Below are positions 26,343 through 35,300 of a DNA stretch of 64,000 nucleotides, piece by piece (position 1 is the first letter of the stretch; each line of letters begins with the position of its first letter). The position numbers were made by a program, and so were the translations under genes. The stretch is from assembly GCF_020103725.1 (NCBI RefSeq), contig NZ_JAHXBG010000037.1, positions 1-64,000 on the forward strand, given 5' to 3'. Source of the DNA: Hyalangium gracile. GTDB taxonomy: Bacteria; Myxococcota; Myxococcia; Myxococcales; Myxococcaceae. Below the pieces are notes generated by a model. It was not told where the DNA came from. It did no database searches and worked only from the letters and a program-made list of their open reading frames with translations.

Positions 26343-27209
26343 GTGAGAACTGCCCCCCACGTGGAGACCCCTCGGGGTCTCCTGCTGATTGCGGATCCCT
26401 CGCTCGCGCCGACGGTGCTCGAGCAGGTGGCCCCCACGCTCGCCAAGGGTGGGGTCTCCCTGTTCTCGAGCCTGGAGGACACGGGCGCCTCCTCGCGCGC
26501 CGCCGTGCGCCGGCTGGTCCTCTTCGACGGCCGGCTCACCCCCGCGCACGCGGAGCTGCTCAACCGCGATCCGCCCGCCCTGCTGCTCGCCACGCGCGCG
26601 CCGGAGAGCGGCCCCACGGAGTGGGAGGCGCAGATCCTCGGCTCGGCCATCAACGGTGGCATCCTGACGCCCGCGGGGCTGTCCGTGGCGCGCCAGAGCA
26701 TCCGGCGGCTGAAGGACGTGCAGCACGCCGCCGACGCCGCCTCCTTGATCGCTCAGGAGGCGGGGGGCTCCAAGACGGCCTCGCAGCTGGCCGCGGACGT
26801 GATGCACGAGCTGGCGGTCAACGCCTTGCTCGACGCTCCCGTGGACGCGCAGGGCCAGCCGAAGTATGCCCACCGTCGCACCGAGGTGCAGGAGGTGGAC
26901 GCGGAGGATGCGTGCGAGCTGGGGCTCGCGGTGGATGGCGCGCGCATCTATCTGGAAGCGGTGGATCGGTTCGGCCGGTTGACGACGGGACCGTTCGTCA
27001 GGGCGCTGGAGTCCTATGGCGGTCGGATCCAGGTCAATTCCTCGGGCGGAGGCGCGGGGCTGGGGTTGAGGAGGATGATCGAGCACAGCGACCTGATCGC
27101 CGTGCGTGTGGTGAAGGGGCGTGAGTCGCGTGTGCTTTGCGCGGTGGATCTGGGGGATGCGCGCCGCCGCGCGGCGCTCCCCAAGTCGCTGCTCTTCTGT
27201 ACGGAATGA
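26343..27209 (+). CDS. Pseudo-receiver fused to anti-sigma-type (RsbW-like) ATPase domain
   Basis: A 288-residue cytosolic protein. Residues about 10-120 have the alternating strand/helix pattern of a response-regulator receiver (GLLLIADPS, RRLVLFDGRL, ALLLATRAPE), but no clear phospho-acceptor set. Residues 140-270 carry GHKL ATPase boxes: N-box HELAVNALLDAP, a D-x-F-G-like box VDRFG, and G-box GGGAGLGLRRM. No DHp helix is present, so this is not a histidine kinase; the anti-sigma/RsbW class that phosphorylates STAS proteins fits best. It starts 6 bp after the receptor and overlaps the STAS-kinase gene (ATGA), implying coupled synthesis. Confidence 0.75.
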   Translation: MRTAPHVETPRGLLLIADPSLAPTVLEQVAPTLAKGGVSLFSSLEDTGASSRAAVRRLVLFDGRLTPAHAELLNRDPPALLLATRAPESGPTEWEAQILGSAINGGILTPAGLSVARQSIRRLKDVQHAADAASLIAQEAGGSKTASQLAADVMHELAVNALLDAPVDAQGQPKYAHRRTEVQEVDAEDACELGLAVDGARIYLEAVDRFGRLTTGPFVRALESYGGRIQVNSSGGGAGLGLRRMIEHSDLIAVRVVKGRESRVLCAVDLGDARRRAALPKSLLFCTE

Positions 27210-30200
27210 GGGTAGGGCCGGTGGAGAACCAGGGTTCTAACGCAATCATCAGCCAGTCCCGCGTGGGCAACATCACCCACGTGCGCATCTCTGGCGTCAT
27301 CGACGAGACGTTCCCGCTTACGTCCGCCTCCCCGGAGCTCACGGGGATCGTCATCGTCGATCTCGGCTGCGTCGACCGGATCAGCTCGTTCGGCGTGCGC
27401 AAGTGGATCGAGTTCGCGTCCAAGCTGCCTCAGGGCGCCATCAGCATGTACGTGGTCTACGCCCCGCCGGTGGTGGTGGACCAGCTCAACATGGTGGAGG
27501 GCTTCGCCGGCGTCACGCGCGTGCTCACGGTGCTGGCGCCGTACACCTGCAAGACGTGCAGCGAGGACCGGCTGCGCGCCGTCAACCTGATGGACGAGGC
27601 GCAGGTCATCTCCGAGAACCGCGCCCCCGAGCACAACTGCCCGGTCTGCTCCAACCCGCTGGAGTTCGCCGATCTGCCCGGCGAGTTCTTCGGCTACATG
27701 CGCCGGCAGAACCTGGGCACGGTGGATCCGGTGGTGATGCGCTACCTGCGCCTGGCCGTCGCCGCCGAGCCGCTGGACCTGCCCTCGCACCTGAAGGTGG
27801 TGCACGAGGACATCACCTACATCACCCTGGCCAGCGTCATCCGGGGCGATCTCAACGTGCGCCGGCTGGCCTCGGGCCTGGAGGGGCGCGTCGCGTTCGA
27901 CTTCGCGCACGTGGCCAAGGTGGAGCTGGAGGGCGTGCTCAAGCTGGAGCAGGTGCTCGAGACGGCCGCCAAGGGCGCGCAGGTGGTGCTCTGCCGCGTG
28001 CCGCCGGCGGTGCTCTCGCCGCTGGCCAAGTCCGGCAAGCCGCTGCCGGCGAAGATCCACTCGCTGTGGCTGCCGTACGAGTGCCAGAACTGCGGCCAGC
28101 TCCACCACCAGCGCCAGTACGCCTCCGGCTTCCTCCAGATGCTGAAGCAGAACGAGGGGCAGGAGCGCCCCTGCGTCGTCTGCGGCGGCGCCTCGCGGCT
28201 GGCCTCCATCCCCAACCTGCCGCAGTTCCTCGGCCGCGTCCCGCTCACGGACAAGCCGCTGGAGGACATCGAGGCGCTGGAGGCCCGCTCGAGGACGCAG
28301 TTCCTCTTCGGCTCCGCCAACGCCGAGCCCCAGCCCAACGCGGGCAACACGGACATCAGCGGCTCGCACGGCGGCAGCAAGCTGCAGATCATCCGCCGGC
28401 TGGGCCAGGGCGGCATGGCCGAAGTCTTCCTCGCCAAGCAGGTGGGCGTGAAGGGCTTCGAGAAGTTCCTGGTGATGAAGAAGATTCTCCAGCAGTTCGC
28501 GGAGAATCCCGAGTTCGTGGACATGCTCTTCGCCGAGGCCCGGGCGAACGCGCGTCTCACGCACCCCAACGTCGTGCAGACCTTCGACGTGGGCGTCACC
28601 GAGGGCGTGGCGTACATCCTCATGGAGTACGTGCGCGGCCCGGACCTGAAGCGGCTCATGAACGAGCTGCGCCGCAAGGGCCTGGCGCTGCCCATGGAGC
28701 ACGCGCTGCGCATCGTCGCGGAGACGGCCGCCGGCCTGCACTACGCCCACAGCTACGTGGATCCGGCCGGCAACGCGCACCCGGTGGTGCACCGCGACGT
28801 CAGCCCCCACAACATCCTCGTGTCGCTCGACGGCGCCATCAAGCTGAGCGACTTCGGCATCGCCAAGGTGCAGGGCGAGGATCACACCCAGGCCGGCGTG
28901 CTCAAGGGGAAGATCTCGTACATCTCCCCGGAGGCCGCCGCCGGCCGCCCGCTGGACGCGCGCAACGACGTGTTCGCCCTGGGCGTGGTGCTCTTCGAGC
29001 TGCTCACCGGCCAGCTGCCGTTCCGCCGCGATCACGACGCGGCCACGCTCAACGCCATCGTCCGTGAGCCGGCGCCCGTCCCCTCGCAGCTCAAGCCGAG
29101 CATCCCCCAGGACGTGTCGGACCTCATCCTCCGCGCCCTGGTGAAGGATCCGGCGCGGCGCACGCCCTCGGCGGCGGCGATGCGCGAGGAGATCGAGGCG
29201 GTGATGGCGCACCACCGGCTCAACTCCTCGCCGGCCGCGGTGGCCCAGTTCTTCAAGGACACGCTGGGCGACCGGCTGGTGGAGTACGCGCCCGCCGCGG
29301 CCTCCTCGCCGGGCTCCGGCTCGCACCCGCGCGTCAACCCCATCAGCGGGGAAGCCTCTCCGTCCGACACGCGCTCCTCGGCGCGGCTGGCGGGCTCGGC
29401 CACCAGCGCGGGCACCGGCTCGGGCTCACGCCCCAACCTGACGGGCTCCCGTCCAGGCACGGGCTCCGGGCCTCGTCCCAACCCGAACGCCACCCCCAGC
29501 CCCCGCACCGGGAGCGGCCCGCGTCCCATCCCCGCCTCGCAGCCGGCCCAGGCCGTCAGCGCCGAGGCCGCCAGCGCCGAGGCCGAGTCCGCCGAGCAGG
29601 CGAGGGTGAAGCAGGCCGCCGGACAGCAGGCCCGCCCCAGCCAGACGGGGCAGCGCCCCGCGCTCGGAAGCTCGGCCGGTGGGACGGCGCCGTCTCCCGC
29701 CTCGCGCTCCGGCATCCGCGCCATGCCCGCCGCGGGCGCGTCGCCCCAGGCCAGCGCGGCTCCGGCCGCCGTGGCGCAGGGGCCCACGACGGGGCAGCGG
29801 CCGTCGGTCGCGGCTCCAGCCGTTGCGGTGGCCACGGCCTCCGCTCCCCGCCCCAGCCAGCAGGTGGCCTCTCCGGCGCCGGTTCCGCGCAACTCCGCGC
29901 CCGTTCAGGCCCCCGCCGCGCAGTCCCGCGTCGCCATTCCGGCGGTCGCCCCGGCCCCTGTCCCCGTGGCTCCTGCGCCCGCGGTGACGCCTCCGCCGGA
30001 GCCCGAGCCCGCCCCGTCGCGCAACTGGCTCGTCATCGGCCTGGTGGCGCTGGTCGTCCTGGGCGGCGGTGGCTTCCTCGCCATGCGCATGCTGGGCGGC
30101 GGTGGCGGCATCGAGGTGGTCAACCTCGCCCCCGGTGAGAACCTCTACATCGGCGGGCTCCGGGTGGACGCCTCGCCGCGGATCGACAAGCCCGGCGCGC

Positions 30201-30526
30201 TGCTCGTCTCCACCGCCATGAAGGGCAGGCTGCACCGCTTCGGCAGGACGGAGCGTCGCGATCGCATCGACGCGCGGACCATCCCCGAGGCGGGCTCCCT
30301 GCAGGAGGGCAGCAAGGGCACGCTCAACGTCACGGGCGAGACCGAGGGCTGCAGCGTCCAGGTGGGCGGCCAGATGCTGCCGGGGAAGACGCCGCTCAAG
30401 GCGCCCATCGATGCCGGCAAGGAGCTGGACGTCGTCATCCTGTGTCCGGGCGGCGGCAGCAGCTCCGTGTCCGTGATGGCCGTGCCGGGCCAGGAAGTGG
30501 AGATCGCCCCCCGGACGGCGAAGTAG
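27206..30526 (+). CDS. STAS/zinc-ribbon/Ser-Thr kinase fusion with membrane anchor
   Basis: A 1106-residue multidomain protein. Residues 20-110 resemble a STAS domain (VIVDLGCVDRISSFGVRKW, with Ser60/61 at the phosphorylation position), followed by CKTC (115-118) and CPVC (145-148). A second STAS-like segment at 200-290 lacks the serine and is followed by CQNC (293-296) and CVVC (323-326). The kinase spans about 393-660: GQGGMAEVF, HRDVSPHN (529-536), DFG (549-551). A 270-residue Ala/Pro/Ser linker leads to a membrane segment near 940-963 and a PEGA-like end (CSVQVGGQMLPGKTP). The ATG at 27206 overlaps the ATPase stop. STAS plus kinase suggests it is both a partner-switch component and an effector. 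Confidence 0.88.
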   Translation: MRVGPVENQGSNAIISQSRVGNITHVRISGVIDETFPLTSASPELTGIVIVDLGCVDRISSFGVRKWIEFASKLPQGAISMYVVYAPPVVVDQLNMVEGFAGVTRVLTVLAPYTCKTCSEDRLRAVNLMDEAQVISENRAPEHNCPVCSNPLEFADLPGEFFGYMRRQNLGTVDPVVMRYLRLAVAAEPLDLPSHLKVVHEDITYITLASVIRGDLNVRRLASGLEGRVAFDFAHVAKVELEGVLKLEQVLETAAKGAQVVLCRVPPAVLSPLAKSGKPLPAKIHSLWLPYECQNCGQLHHQRQYASGFLQMLKQNEGQERPCVVCGGASRLASIPNLPQFLGRVPLTDKPLEDIEALEARSRTQFLFGSANAEPQPNAGNTDISGSHGGSKLQIIRRLGQGGMAEVFLAKQVGVKGFEKFLVMKKILQQFAENPEFVDMLFAEARANARLTHPNVVQTFDVGVTEGVAYILMEYVRGPDLKRLMNELRRKGLALPMEHALRIVAETAAGLHYAHSYVDPAGNAHPVVHRDVSPHNILVSLDGAIKLSDFGIAKVQGEDHTQAGVLKGKISYISPEAAAGRPLDARNDVFALGVVLFELLTGQLPFRRDHDAATLNAIVREPAPVPSQLKPSIPQDVSDLILRALVKDPARRTPSAAAMREEIEAVMAHHRLNSSPAAVAQFFKDTLGDRLVEYAPAAASSPGSGSHPRVNPISGEASPSDTRSSARLAGSATSAGTGSGSRPNLTGSRPGTGSGPRPNPNATPSPRTGSGPRPIPASQPAQAVSAEAASAEAESAEQARVKQAAGQQARPSQTGQRPALGSSAGGTAPSPASRSGIRAMPAAGASPQASAAPAAVAQGPTTGQRPSVAAPAVAVATASAPRPSQQVASPAPVPRNSAPVQAPAAQSRVAIPAVAPAPVPVAPAPAVTPPPEPEPAPSRNWLVIGLVALVVLGGGGFLAMRMLGGGGGIEVVNLAPGENLYIGGLRVDASPRIDKPGALLVSTAMKGRLHRFGRTERRDRIDARTIPEAGSLQEGSKGTLNVTGETEGCSVQVGGQMLPGKTPLKAPIDAGKELDVVILCPGGGSSSVSVMAVPGQEVEIAPRTAK

Positions 30527-30583
30527 CTCCCGCGGGGGGGACGGTGGGGGCGCTCGGCCCCCGCGCTCCCCGCGCAGTCCGCC

Positions 30584-30928
30584 TCAGTCGTGCGAGCCGA
30601 GGTGCCGGTCGCCGTGGCTGGGGCAGCTCCAGTGGAACGCGCACGAGCACTGCACGGCCCTCGCCCGGGCACAGCAGCGCCCGCCAAAGTGCTCCGGGAG
30701 CGCGGGCCGGGGCTCGGCTGACACGGTGGCGCCGCCGAGCCACCGGGCCTGCCAGCTCAGGCGCCCCCGGCTCTGCTTGAAGGACACCTGGCCGGAGCGC
30801 GCCGGGATGCGCTCACAGCACCCCTCCAGCATGCAGCCGGGGCAGAGGGAGCGCTCGCAGTGCGCGCACCAGTCAAAGATTTCATAGGCCTTGCCACGTC
30901 GTTCACAGCCCGCGCACACATCGAACAT
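30584..30928 (-). CDS. Small cysteine-rich, probably zinc-binding protein
   Basis: A 114-residue protein with GGAGG before the ATG at 30928. CxxC pairs at the start (CAGC, CAHC, CPGC, GCC) and later CCARARAVQCSC and a CPSH-H pattern suggest two or three zinc sites. There is no signal peptide and no known enzyme motif. It may be a metal-binding adaptor. It is convergent with the STAS-kinase gene (57 bp). Confidence 0.65.
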   Translation of the reverse strand: MFDVCAGCERRGKAYEIFDWCAHCERSLCPGCMLEGCCERIPARSGQVSFKQSRGRLSWQARWLGGATVSAEPRPALPEHFGGRCCARARAVQCSCAFHWSCPSHGDRHLGSHD

Positions 30929-31215
30929 CGCTGAGCCTCCCGGCTTCCTCGGCCACCGTAGGGGCCGGCTCCGACATGAAGGCGCGGCGCTACCTGGCGA
31001 GGGCGGAGGCCCGCGGCGCGGCCTCACGGCCCCACCCGCCGGGAACGTGTCGAATCCCCGGCCTGTTTTGGAGAGTAGGGGACGCGGAAGGTTCAGTGCC
31101 CGGCGGCCGAGGTTGCTCGCCTGCTCGCTGCCGTTGAGCCGACAAATGGGCTTTGCACCGAGATTGCATTGATTTGGTGGATTCCGAGGCTCCGCCTCCC
31201 TACATGGGAAGAGTC

Positions 31216-31743
31216 ATGTTGCAGCGCAGAAAGGTCATCGGGGTGATGGGCTCCGGGCGGGACGAGTACCGCGAGTGGGTGATCCCCCTGGCGCGGTGGA
31301 TCGCCGAGCACGGGTACGATCTGCTCACGGGCGCCGGAGAGGGGGTCATGCGCGTGGCGGCGGAGGCGTTCGTCGCCGTGCCTGGCCGGCGGGGCGTCTC
31401 CATCGGCATCGTCCCGGGCGAGCTGGTGGACGGGGTGTACAAGCCCCGTCCCGGCTACCCCAACCCGAGCGTGGAGCTGCCCGTCTTCACCCACCTGCCG
31501 CTGAGCGGAAACCAGGGCCAGGAAGTCATGAGCCGCAACCACCTCAACGTCCTGACGGCCCACGCCATCGTCGTCCTGCCGGGCGGCCCGGGCACTGCCT
31601 CCGAGGCCGCGCTGGCCGTGCGCTACCGCAAGCCGACCCTGCTCTTCGGGCCCGAGCGGGAATTCCGGCGTTTCCCGGAGCTGCTCGAGCGGACGGAGTC
31701 CCTGGAGCGAGTCTGCGACTGGCTGCTGGGTACGGTGCGGTAG
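31216..31743 (+). CDS. LOG/TIGR00725-like nucleotide-binding protein
   Basis: A 175-residue Rossmann-like protein: VIGVMGSG at the first loop, LLTGAGEGVMRVAAEAF, and the family signature LPGGPGTASE. These are shared by cytokinin riboside monophosphate phosphoribohydrolases (LOG) and the TIGR00725 molybdenum-cofactor-carrier-like group; the short length favours the latter. The ATG at 31216 is preferred because GGGAAGAG precedes it by three bases. Catalytic activity and substrate are not evident. The upstream 287 bp shows no gene. Confidence 0.8.
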   Translation: MLQRRKVIGVMGSGRDEYREWVIPLARWIAEHGYDLLTGAGEGVMRVAAEAFVAVPGRRGVSIGIVPGELVDGVYKPRPGYPNPSVELPVFTHLPLSGNQGQEVMSRNHLNVLTAHAIVVLPGGPGTASEAALAVRYRKPTLLFGPEREFRRFPELLERTESLERVCDWLLGTVR

Positions 31744-31860
31744 CCTCGGGCGCGCAAACCTGGCAGGTCGGCCGGGTGGACGTTCTGGTATGCTGAGTGG
31801 CGAACACTCCGCCGCTGTGTGTCTCTAGTGACACGGCATACCCCGGGCGTCGTTCCAGTC

Positions 31861-32262
31861 ATGATCAGTGCAGAGTACCCGCAGGCAAGTTGGTTCCTCG
31901 TGGTGTGCATCGGGGTGTTCCTGGTCGTCATCGCCCTGCCGCTGCTGTTGGTCCCGCTCACCTGGGCCCGGTGGTTCGGGTGGAAGCTGCCGGAGGGGAA
32001 CAACGATCTGACGGTGTACTTCGGGCGGTGCCTGGGCGCGACGGCGCTCACCCTCATCTTCGCGGTGGCGCACGGCATCCCGGATCCCAAGAGCCACCAC
32101 CTGCTCTTCGAGATCATCGCCATCGTCTCGGGGCTGATGATCCTCATCCACCTGTGGGGTGCCATCCGCAGGACACAGCCGCTCTCGGAGACGGTGGAGA
32201 TCGCCGTCTGGGTGGTGGTGTTCGCCTTCTCGTCCTGGATTCGCTTCTCCGTGCTGCCCTGA
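31861..32262 (+). CDS. Small four-helix integral membrane protein, unknown function
   Basis: About 133 residues with four hydrophobic segments (SWFLVVCIGVFLVVIALPLL, the LGATALTLIFAVAH region, IIAIVSGLMILIHLWG, and IAVWVVVFAFSSW). The frame is open further upstream to 31819, and the start is uncertain because no strong ribosome-binding site is seen. It lies 41 bp before the giant cyclase/ATPase gene on the same strand and may be its membrane partner. No family is recognised. Confidence 0.65.
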   Translation: MISAEYPQASWFLVVCIGVFLVVIALPLLLVPLTWARWFGWKLPEGNNDLTVYFGRCLGATALTLIFAVAHGIPDPKSHHLLFEIIAIVSGLMILIHLWGAIRRTQPLSETVEIAVWVVVFAFSSWIRFSVLP

Positions 32263-32303
32263 GCCATGCTCCCGCACACCCATCAGCGCGACAGGGGGGG
32301 GAA

Positions 32304-35300
32304 GTGAACGAGCGGATGACGCTGGCCTCACTGGCGCCCTATGTCCCGGCGGCGATCGTCCGCCGGCTGGCGCAGCTGGGAGAGGCGCCCCTGCCGCCCG
32401 TGGAGCCCGCGCGTGGCGCCAGCCTGCTGCTCGACATCGCCGGCTTCACCCCCATCGTCGTCTCGCTGAGCGGCGCGGGCCCCCGGGGCATCGACGCGCT
32501 CCAGCGCCTGCTGTCCAGCTACTTCACGGAGATGATCGAGGGCATCCGGGACTACGGCGGGGACATCTACCAGTTCGCCGGGGACTCGGTGCTGGCCCTC
32601 TTCGAGTCGGAGCGCGGCGAGACCGACGCGGACGTGGTGCGGCGCGCGGCGGTCTGCGGCACCCACGTGCAGAAGAAGCTGGCGCGCTTCGGCAGCCTGG
32701 AGCTGCTGGGCCAGCGCTTCACCCTGTCCTCGCGCATCGGCGTGGGCTTCGGTGAGTGCCACCGCATCATCCTGGGCGAGCAGGAGCAGTGGCTGCAGTC
32801 GGGGCTCATCGGCCAGCCGCTGGAGCAGACGGTGGCGGCGGAGAAGAAGGCGGCCGGCGGCGAGGTGATCCTCAGCCGCGAGGCCCGCGCGCTGCTGGCG
32901 TCCGACGCGGAGGGCGAGGCGCGTGACGGCTTCCTGCGCTACCTGCCCCCGGTGCACCCCACGCCGCTGCCGCCCCGCCCGCTGCCGGTGGGCGGCGCCC
33001 GGGCGCTGGGGCAGTGCGCGCTGCTGCTGCACCCGGAGCTGTTGCGCAAGGTCATCACCACGCACCAGGGCTTCGCCGGAGACTTCCGCGACATCACCTG
33101 TGTCTTCGTGCGCGTGGGCACCCAGCACTCCCACGCCGACGCGGAGGCGTTCGTCCGGGAGATGAACGCCTTCTTCACCTTCGCCCAGAAGGAGAGCAGC
33201 GCGCACCGCGGCGTGCTGCTGATGCCGGACTTCACGGACAAGGGCAACGTCCTCTACTTCGTCTTCGGCGCGCCCACCGCGCAGCAGAACAAGGAGCTGC
33301 TGGCCTGCCACTTCGCCAAGAAGCTGCTGCACGGCCTGGCGATGTTCCCCTTCATCGAGGATCTGCGCATCGGCGTGGCCACGGGCCCGGCGTACTGGGG
33401 CGAGATGGGGGCGCCGTCGCGCAAGGGCTACTGGGCGCTGGGCGAGGTGGTGAACATCGCCGCCCGGCTGATGGCGCACGCGAAGGAGCCCGGCGTCCAG
33501 GTGGACGCGAACACCCAGCGGAAGGTCCACCACGAGTTCTCCACGCTGCACGTGGAGGACGCGAAGCTCAAGGGCGTCTCGCGCGTGGTGCCCGTCTACC
33601 GCGTGCAGACCGAGTCGCGGCAGGTGCGCAGCCTGCTCATCAAGGGGCAGGGGGAGATCGTCGGCCGCCGCAAGGAGCTGGACACGCTGCGGCAGGCGGT
33701 GGAGGAGTCCATCGCCGGGGCCGGGCGCGTGTGCGTCATCTCCGGCGAGGCGGGCATCGGCAAGTCGCGCCTGTCCAGCCGGCTGGTGGAGCTGGCCGAG
33801 GCGCACGGCGCCTTCACGCTGTACGGCATCTGCTACTCGTACGAGACGTTCACCCCGTACTTCCCCTGGAAGGAAGTGCTGGTGCAGCTCTTCCAGCTGC
33901 GCGAGGGGGACGGGCCGGAGGCGCGGCTGGAGCGCATCCGCCGCGTCTTCGAGGGGCTGGAAGGCGTGGGGCCGGAGTGGGTGCCGGTGCTGGCGGGCAT
34001 CATGGGCCTGCCGGTGGTGGAGGACGAGCTCACCGCCTCGCTGGACGCGCGCCAGAAGAACCAGCAGGTGTTCCACATCATCCACCAGCTGCTGGTGCGG
34101 GTCTCCGAAGTCACCCCACTGCTGCTCTTCTTCGAGGATCTGCACTGGGCGGACCGCATCTCGCTGGATCTGATCGAGTACGTGGCCGCGCGCATCGCCC
34201 CGCTGCGCAAGACGCTGCTGGTGACGATGCGGCCAGGGGACGCGCTGCGCTCGCTGTACGATCTGGACACCTTCCGCCTGGTGGAGCTGTCCCAGCTCGA
34301 CGAGGAGGACACGCGCGAGCTCTTGCGGCTGCACCTGAAGCTGTCTCCGCCGAACACGGCCCTGGAAGACATGCTGATGGCCAAGGTCCAGGGCAACCCC
34401 TTCTTCATCGAGTCGCTGGTGGAGGGGCTGGTGGAGGAGGGGCACCTGGAGGAGTCCACCGCGGGCGGGCGGGTGCTGCGGCGCAGCCTGCAGAGCATCC
34501 GGATTCCGGACTCCATCCAGGACGTGGTGCTCAACCGCATCGATCTGCTGCCGGAGCTGGAGAAGCTCATCGTCAAGGTGGCGTCCGTGGTGGGGCGCAT
34601 CTTCTCGCTGGACGCCGTGCACGCGCTGCTGCCAGAGGGCATCGACCTGGACGAGGCGAAGCGGGCCATGGCGGCGCTCACCGGCCTGGGGATGATCCTC
34701 CTGGAGATGGAGGAGCCCTACACCTGCCTCTTCAAGCACATCGTCATCCGCGACGTGGCCTACAACACGCTGCTGGTGTCGGGGCGCGAGGATCTGCACC
34801 GGCGCCTGGCGCGCTTCCTGGAGGAGAAGGCCGCCGACACCGTCGTCAAGCCGGCGGGCATCCTCGCCTACCACTACCTGGCGGGGAACGACGAGGCGAA
34901 GGGGCTGGAGTACACGCTGATGGCCGCGCGGGCCGCCAAGCGGCAGTACGCCAACGAAGAAGCCATCCACCACTACAACAAGGCCCTGGAGGTGCTCTCC
35001 ACCTCGGAGACGCTGGATCGGGCCGTGGTGCTCGAGGACACGCGCCAGGTGATGCTGGAGCTGGCGCAGACGCTGCTGCAGGACGGCAACTACGACGCCG
35101 CCATCCAGATGTTCGAGCAGCGCCTGTCGGAGGAGGACGCGGCGGACCTGCGCGCGGAGATCCACGTCGGCCTGGGCCGCGCCTTCCAGGAGAAGGGCGC
35201 CACCGGCCGCGCCATCCAGGAGCTGGAGAGCGCGCTGAAGCTCATGGGGCGCGCGCCGCCGCGGACCCAGGCGGGGCTGGTGCTGCGCACGGCGTTCAAC

